Below, in pieces: positions 7,062-10,157 of a DNA stretch of 10,157 nt. The notes below the pieces were generated by a model. That model had not been told where the DNA came from, ran no database searches, and was given only the letters and a program-made list of their open reading frames with translations. This stretch comes from Streptomyces regalis (GTDB taxonomy: Bacteria > Actinomycetota > Actinomycetes > Streptomycetales > Streptomycetaceae). Each line of letters opens with the position of its first letter. Position 1 is the stretch's first letter. A program made the translations under genes and the position numbers. The stretch spans positions 1 to 10,157 of the forward strand of contig NZ_LLZG01000096.1 of NCBI RefSeq assembly GCF_001509475.1, read 5' to 3'.

Positions 7062-7393
7062 CGATCCGTACCGACTCCGGCGGCGGCACCCATGACTTCG
7101 TCACCTGGCTGACTGCTGATCGTGCGCAAGGAGCGAACGCCACTACTCCGGCGGGCAGTTGCGCTTGACCGGCGTCGACCCCGACGCCGACGGGATGCGG
7201 CTCTCACCGCGTTCGCCCCCGCGTTCGCCGCCAACACCACCCACACCCCGATCGCGGTCCTGGAACCGCGTCACCGTCAGCGGGCCCGCGCCTGCCCGAG
7301 GACCGCATCCGCGCCTCCGCCGGGACAGCGTGGACCCTCTGCGTCGCAGACCTTCATCCCGTTTTCCTCCGTATTACAGAAAGAAAGAGACCC
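6895..7393 (+). promoter_or_regulatory. Long gap and leader before the Old Yellow Enzyme gene
   Basis: Apart from the doubtful minus-strand frame, no gene is recognisable in this half-kilobase. An AAGGAG box near 7128 is not followed by a sensible start. From 7160 to 7330 the DNA is strongly C-rich on the plus strand with repeated CGACG and CCGCG units. The last 40 bases become A/T-richer and end in a purine run (AAGAAAGAGA, 7381-7390) that serves as the ribosome-binding site. GTATTACAG around 7370 could contain a -10-like box. The OYE gene therefore probably has its own promoter here rather than reading through from the dehydrogenase. Confidence 0.4.
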
Positions 7394-8506
7394 ATGACTG
7401 TCAAAATTTCAGAAGTTTCGCCCGTTCCGTCGCTTTTCTCCCCCGTCTCCCTCGGGAAGATCGAGCTCGCCAACCGCATCGTCATGGCACCGATAACCCG
7501 GGTCCGGGCCGGTTCCTCCGGCATTCCCGGGGACCTGATGGTCGAGTACTACCGGCAGCGGGCGAGCGTCGGAATGATCATCACCGAGGGCACCTACCCC
7601 GACCATGCGTCGCAGGGGTATGTCGGTGAGCCGGGCATCGCCACCGACGAGCAGGCGGCCGGCTGGCAGCGGGTGTTCGAGGCGGTGCACGCCGAGGGCG
7701 GCCGCATCGTCCTGCAGATCATGCACGCCGGCCGCGGCACCCACCCCGACATCAACGGCGGCCGCCGCATCCTCGCCCCCAGCGCGATCGCCATCGACAA
7801 TAAGACGTTCACCGAGAAGGGCGAGCAGCCCTACCCCGTACCGGAAGCGATGACCACCGCAGAGATCCGGGCAGCCCTGGAGGACTTCGTCGCCGCGGCC
7901 CGCCGGGCCATCGAGGCGGGAGCGGACGGCGTGGAAATCCACGGCGCCAACGGCTACCTGCTCCACCAGTTCCTCTCCCCGGCGGCCAACCAGCGCACCG
8001 ATGGATACGGCGGCTCGCCGCAGAACCGCGCCCGCTTCGTCGTCGAGGTCGTCACGGCGGTCGCCCAGGCCGTCGGTGCCGAGCGGGTCGGGCTGCGGAT
8101 CTCGCCGGAGGTCGACCTCGGGGACGTCTTCGAGACCGACCGGGACGACGTCCTGGCCACCTACGGCACCCTGATGGACCAACTGCGCCCGCTGGGCCTG
8201 GCCTACCTCTCCGTACTGCACACCGAGCCGGGCGGCGACCTGGTACAGGAGCTGCGGCGGCGCTTCGACGGCAAGCTGATCGTCAACAACGGCCCCTTCG
8301 GGGGGCAGACCACCCGCGAGCAGGCGCTCCAGCAGATCGAGGCCGACCACGCCGACGCCGTGGTCGTGGGCCGGGCCCTCATCGCCAACCCCGACCTGGT
8401 CGAGCGCTGGCAGGGTGGCCACCCGGAGAACGAGCCGCGGCCGGAACTGTTCTACGGGCCGGGCGCCGAGGGCTACACCGACTACCCCTTCCTCGAAGCG
8501 GCTTGA
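7394..8506 (+). CDS. Old Yellow Enzyme family alkene reductase
   Basis: This 370-residue FMN-containing (beta/alpha)8-barrel reduces activated C=C bonds of alpha,beta-unsaturated aldehydes, ketones, imides or nitro compounds with NAD(P)H. Seen in order: LFSPVSLGKIELANRIVMAPITR at the N-terminus with the FMN-contacting Thr35, Gln108 in QIMHAGR, the substrate-binding pair His183 and Asn186 plus the proton-donor Tyr188 in HGANGYLLHQFL, the family signature RTDGYGGSPQNRARF (201-215), Arg235, and the late phosphate-binding strands IVNNGPFGG and ADAVVVGRALIANPDLV. The length and the HGANGY motif fit the classical group with N-ethylmaleimide reductase and xenobiotic reductase. The ATG at 7394 follows a purine-rich AAGAAAGAGA. 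It lies 523 bp after the aldehyde dehydrogenase on the same strand; the two would act on related reactive carbonyls. The true substrate cannot be read from sequence. Confidence 0.96.
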   Translation: MTVKISEVSPVPSLFSPVSLGKIELANRIVMAPITRVRAGSSGIPGDLMVEYYRQRASVGMIITEGTYPDHASQGYVGEPGIATDEQAAGWQRVFEAVHAEGGRIVLQIMHAGRGTHPDINGGRRILAPSAIAIDNKTFTEKGEQPYPVPEAMTTAEIRAALEDFVAAARRAIEAGADGVEIHGANGYLLHQFLSPAANQRTDGYGGSPQNRARFVVEVVTAVAQAVGAERVGLRISPEVDLGDVFETDRDDVLATYGTLMDQLRPLGLAYLSVLHTEPGGDLVQELRRRFDGKLIVNNGPFGGQTTREQALQQIEADHADAVVVGRALIANPDLVERWQGGHPENEPRPELFYGPGAEGYTDYPFLEAA

Positions 8507-8518
8507 CGCCCACGGTCA

Positions 8519-8559
8519 CGCCTGTCCATGCGGCAGCCCCACTCACACATGGACAGGCG
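8519..8559 (+). terminator. Perfect 12-bp hairpin terminator after the OYE gene
   Basis: CGCCTGTCCATG (8519-8530) and CATGGACAGGCG (8548-8559) form a flawless 12-bp stem with a 17-nt loop, starting 12 nt after the TGA. Because the stem is symmetric and coding-like sequence on the minus strand ends nearby, it may serve both directions. Confidence 0.85.
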
Positions 8560-8586
8560 CCCGACCGGCGACACTGTGCCCGCCCC

Positions 8587-8747
8587 TTTGAGCCCGCGGT
8601 CACACCGGCGATCACCGGCTCGAGGACCGTCGGGTTCGTCAGGGCGTTGACGGTCCACAGGTTCCTGGTCAGCAGCCTGCGTTCGGTGACCTCGTCGAGC
8701 ACATCGCTCTCGTGCGTGGCCACCGCGGCGGCCTTCGGCCACAGCTG
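8587..8747 (-). pseudogene. Coding-like fragment of unknown family
   Basis: About 53 minus-strand codons have near-perfect third-position GC and normal amino-acid composition, in contrast to the flanks: KAAAVATHESDVLDEVTERR, then LLTRNLWTVNALTNPTVLEP and VIAGVTAGS. The bias stops at the right edge (codons for NCHRR just upstream) and there is no plausible start or ribosome-binding site, so the 5' part of the gene has been lost. No stop appears in this frame until well inside the neighbouring OYE gene, so the natural end may be frameshifted too. It probably was the C-terminal part of a gene convergent with OYE that shared its terminator. I do not recognise the family. Confidence 0.4.
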
Positions 8748-8753
8748 ACGCCT

Positions 8754-8879
8754 ATGACAGTTTTCGGCGGCGGCCCATCTACCAGGTCCGCCTTCCGTAA
8801 GGGAGTCCTTCGCCGATATCCGTCCCCGCTGTACACCGGCGCCCATACCGTCCAGCCCGAGCGCTGGGAACGGGGGTGA
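8754..8879 (+). CDS. 41-codon ORF upstream of the Tn3-like remnant
   Basis: A plus-strand frame from ATG 8754 to TGA 8877-8879 ends in a plausible protein-like tail (LYTGAHTVQPERWERG). Its first half is less convincing. It lies in the same frame as the Tn3-type remnant that follows, separated from it by the TGA and 15 further bases, and may be the end of an unrelated gene joined here by deletion. No ribosome-binding site precedes the ATG. I do not recognise it. Confidence 0.3.
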   Translation: MTVFGGGPSTRSAFRKGVLRRYPSPLYTGAHTVQPERWERG

Positions 8880-8894
8880 CGAAAGGGGCTGTCG

Positions 8895-9017
8895 GTGGGG
8901 CGAGATCTGGGTCTGGACGGGGTGGTGGACTACTTCACCCTGTCCGGCGACGAGGCGGGCTGGTTACGGAACAAAAGCGGCGCCACCAGGCTGGGCCTCG
9001 CCGTCCATCTGAAATTT
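8895..9017 (+). pseudogene. Tn3-family transposase, N-terminal remnant
   Basis: Only the first ~41 codons of a Tn3-family transposase survive. The start MGRDLGLDGVVDYFTLSGDE and the block LRNKSGATRLGLAVHLKF correspond to the N-terminal DUF4158 DNA-binding domain, where relatives read like WTLVEEDW..VANKSGATRLGFALLLKF followed by a GRFP motif. Here the resemblance stops after LKF (9017) and unrelated sequence follows, so more than 900 residues, including the DDE catalytic core, are gone. The GTG at 8895 is preceded by AAAGGGG at 8881-8887, a good ribosome-binding site, and matches the family's start. The open frame runs on to 9266 but only as chance sequence. This marks one end of an old transposon or a deletion boundary. 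Confidence 0.75.
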
Positions 9018-9181
9018 TGCGGCGGCGACCTCGGAGGCGGTTCACGAGTTACTTGGCACCTGATTCGCCGCTCGTCAACGGCTCCCCAACCGACGCCACC
9101 ACTGGTCCAGGGCCCTTCACGCCGGAGGGCCCTGAGCCATGCCCGCAGTGGACAACGGACAGAACGAAACCCCATCCATAA
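9018..9181. other. Non-coding stretch with a terminator-like hairpin
   Basis: Codon bias is lost on both strands. CAGGGCCCT (9108-9116) and AGGGCCCTG (9126-9134) form a perfect 9-bp stem with a 9-nt loop, a typical Streptomyces terminator shape. No intact gene ends close to it; it may have served the gene whose start survives at 9262 or one lost on the left. Confidence 0.5.
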
Positions 9182-9262
9182 CTTGACCTCGAACCACCAC
9201 CCGGGGGCGGTCGGCAGCGCGGGGACCAGCTGGGCCAGCGCGACCTCCACAGGGAACTCCAC
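9182..9262 (-). pseudogene. 27-codon 5' fragment of an unknown gene
   Basis: A minus-strand GTG at 9262 sits 8 nt after a strong CGGAGG box (9271-9276). The first 27 codons (beginning VEFPVEVALAQLVPALPTAP) have excellent third-position GC. Bias disappears at a TTA codon near 9181, and the frame then runs antisense over the Tn3 remnant to a stop at 8930. This looks like a real start whose gene was cut off. It follows the DUF6233 remnant by about 40 bp on the same strand, so both probably formed one operon. The family is not recognised. Confidence 0.45.
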
Positions 9263-9303
9263 GTGATCAGCCTCCGCTCATGAACCGCCGCGTGCTCGCC
9301 GGC

Positions 9304-9579
9304 CTACTCCGGGATGACCCGGAGTGCCGTGTCCGGATTGCAGAAGGGGCAGGCCTCGACGTGCCCGTACAGCGCACGCCGCGCCTGGTCCTCGCTGATC
9401 CCCTTGACCCGGACGCCTTTCGCCATGTCGCACCAGCCCTGGTGGACGCGCACGGGTGGGCTCTCAGCCCCGATGCCCCGTTCCATCAGCCAGTCCGGCG
9501 GAGGCGGACGCCGCTCCTCGGCCCTCCGTCGCGCGGCCTCCCGCTCCTCCTCGATGGCGATCCACCGTGTCCTGTGCCA
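9304..9579 (-). pseudogene. DUF6233 family protein, N-terminus lost
   Basis: This is a small Streptomyces protein of the DUF6233 family, of unknown function. The preserved 91 residues contain an Arg/Glu-rich helix (IAIEEEREAARRRAEERR), the PPPPDWLMERG hinge, SPPVRVHQGWCDMA and the C-terminal block EDQARRALYGHVEACPFCNPDTALRVIPE. The Cys of GWC and the C-x2-C pair are the family's usual conserved cysteines. Full-length members start some 20-40 residues earlier. Here the frame meets a TGA at 9580-9582 and has no start codon before ATG 9486, which would remove the conserved helix. The break coincides with the repeat pair at 9573-9644. Either a short protein from 9486 is made or the gene is dead. 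Confidence 0.75.
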
Positions 9580-9644
9580 TCAAAGGCTGATCTTTTGCCA
9601 GTGAAGCTTGGTGATCAGCAGGTTTGTGCCATCGACCTTTGATC
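9573..9644. repeat. Repeat pair at the DUF6233 breakpoint
   Basis: Two 20-bp copies (9573-9592 and 9625-9644) share the outer parts TGTGCCATC and TGATC in direct orientation, while their centres (AAAGGC and GACCTT) match better in inverted orientation: ATCAAAGGCTGAT (9579-9591) against the complement of 9631-9643, 11 of 13 bases. The spacer holds a HindIII-like AAGCTT and GATCA repeats. The arrangement resembles a recombination or element-end site more than coding DNA. Confidence 0.5.
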
Positions 9645-9694
9645 AGCGCGGAGTGCCAGCCGTTGGGGGGCGGCGGTAGGGCGATTACGCGAAA

Positions 9695-9729
9695 GCCCTC
9701 TCCATCCCCAGGGCGGGGGTGGAGAGGGC
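9695..9729 (-). terminator. Strong hairpin terminator of the small secreted-protein gene
   Basis: GCCCTCTCCA (9695-9704) and TGGAGAGGGC (9720-9729) pair perfectly, and the stem continues through a T-G pair and CCCC/GGGG to about 15 bp with a 5-nt loop. On the minus strand it is followed by TTTC, a short U-tract. It starts about 20 nt after the secreted-protein stop. Confidence 0.88.
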
Positions 9730-9750
9730 AAACGTCGCAGGCGAGGGGAC

Positions 9751-9972
9751 TCACGCAGTGGTGCAGGAGGTAGCGGGAGCCAGTGCCCCGACCAGGCCGA
9801 GACAGACATTGCCGTTGTTGGCGAGGTTGAGGAGGCCGTTCTGGCTCTGGATGTTGCTCTCCCAGCGCCAGGTCCATGCCCCCGAAGGTGGCGCGGCCAT
9901 GGCCGGGGTGGTGAGGGAGACGGCACCTCCGGCGAGCAGTAGGACTGCGAGAGCGCGCTTCATGGTGTTCAT
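9751..9972 (-). CDS. Small secreted protein
   Basis: This 73-residue protein has a standard Sec signal: MNTMKR, a hydrophobic core ALAVLLLAGGAVSL, and a cleavage site after TTPAMA (about residue 26). The 47-residue mature part begins APPSGAWTWRWE, with three Trp in the first 11 residues. It continues with an Asn/Gln/Gly-rich segment (SNIQSQNGLLNLANNGN) and ends in a hydrophobic stretch flanked by two Cys (CLGLVGALAPATSC), which could form one disulphide outside the cell. The small size, Asn/Gly content and paired Cys recall chaplin-like surface peptides, but the spacing differs and I do not assign it to them. The start may be ATG 9972 or ATG 9963; neither has an obvious ribosome-binding site. 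The strong terminator just downstream supports a real single-gene transcript. Confidence 0.75.
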   Translation of the reverse strand: MNTMKRALAVLLLAGGAVSLTTPAMAAPPSGAWTWRWESNIQSQNGLLNLANNGNVCLGLVGALAPATSCTTA

Positions 9973-10157
9973 AGTGTGATCAACGACGCGGACTTCACAG
10001 AGGCACCGGGATCCGTCGGACGGGACCCAGGAAGACAAAAGGCGACCTGAGTCGCTCAAACTTCCCTACGTTGTTCTGCGGGACAGGGCGAGCCCTTCGT
10101 ATGGTTGGCCCACCCAGGGGCATCGGGTGTGGCTTTCAAACTTCTGCCGCTTGTGGC
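9973..10157. other. Upstream region of the secreted-protein gene, window edge
   Basis: No coding frame stands out. This DNA must hold the promoter of the minus-strand secreted-protein gene. A small dyad GCGAC/GTCGC lies at 10042-10046 and 10051-10055, and the 9-mer TCAAACTTC occurs twice (about 10056 and 10136). No clear -35/-10 pair is seen. Confidence 0.35.

Noticed and set aside
6016..7143. 375-codon minus-strand frame over the aldehyde dehydrogenase
   Set aside because: Its composition is a shadow of the ALDH codons and it matches no family; the sense frame has all catalytic motifs.
7409..8422. 337-codon minus-strand frame over the OYE gene
   Set aside because: GC-rich antisense shadow of a clearly real gene.
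8895..9266. Full 123-codon reading of the Tn3-like ORF
   Set aside because: Family resemblance and codon bias end at residue 41; the rest is random Ser/Thr/Pro-rich sequence.
9573..9644. CRISPR or iteron array
   Set aside because: Only two imperfect copies with inverted cores; no regular spacers or further units.
9464..9877. 137-codon minus-strand frame across the repeat pair and terminator
   Set aside because: It crosses a strong hairpin and the end of the secreted-protein gene, and has no coding bias or family signal.
9751..9972. Chaplin assignment for the secreted mini-protein
   Set aside because: It shares small size and paired Cys, but Cys spacing and the Val/Asn pattern of chaplins are not matched.

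Overview
The window looks like a Streptomyces-type actinomycete accessory region. The DNA is very GC-rich, true genes have strong third-position GC bias, and several protein types are typical of this group: an MmyB-like regulator, a DUF6233 protein and Tn554-like TnpB/TnpC proteins. It mixes a few intact metabolic genes with decayed mobile DNA, so it reads as a scar-rich genomic island or chromosome-arm region.

Left part (1-2552): a 5'-truncated, frameshifted IS701/IS4-type transposase is followed by an intact alpha/beta hydrolase (1068-1835), about 340 bp of non-coding DNA, and a small NIPSNAP-like protein (2173-2502) that ends at a strong hairpin. Middle part (about 2700-4430): the remains of a Tn554-type transposon survive as the C-terminal half of a TnpB-like tyrosine recombinase broken by one extra T, with a DUF6262/TnpC-like partner overlapping it by 4 nt. 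The partner's own 3' end is lost against the next gene.

Core metabolic part (4429-8559): an MmyB-family XRE regulator on the minus strand is divergent from a class-3-like aldehyde dehydrogenase (5524-6870). After a 523-bp gap comes an Old Yellow Enzyme (7394-8506), closed by a perfect 12-bp hairpin. Together they suggest a regulated aldehyde and electrophile-handling locus; this is inferred from gene order.

Right part (8560-10157): mostly debris. There is a minus-strand coding-like fragment of unknown family, a 41-codon plus-strand ORF, the first ~41 codons of a Tn3-family transposase, a 27-codon start fragment on the minus strand, and a DUF6233 gene without its N-terminus beside a pair of repeats. 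The window closes with an apparently intact small secreted protein (9751-9972, minus) that has its own strong terminator. I saw no rRNA, tRNA, CRISPR array, riboswitch or plasmid origin. No intact, clearly new multi-gene system is evident; the least explained items are the secreted mini-protein, the repeat pair at 9573-9644 and the regulator/ALDH/OYE set.
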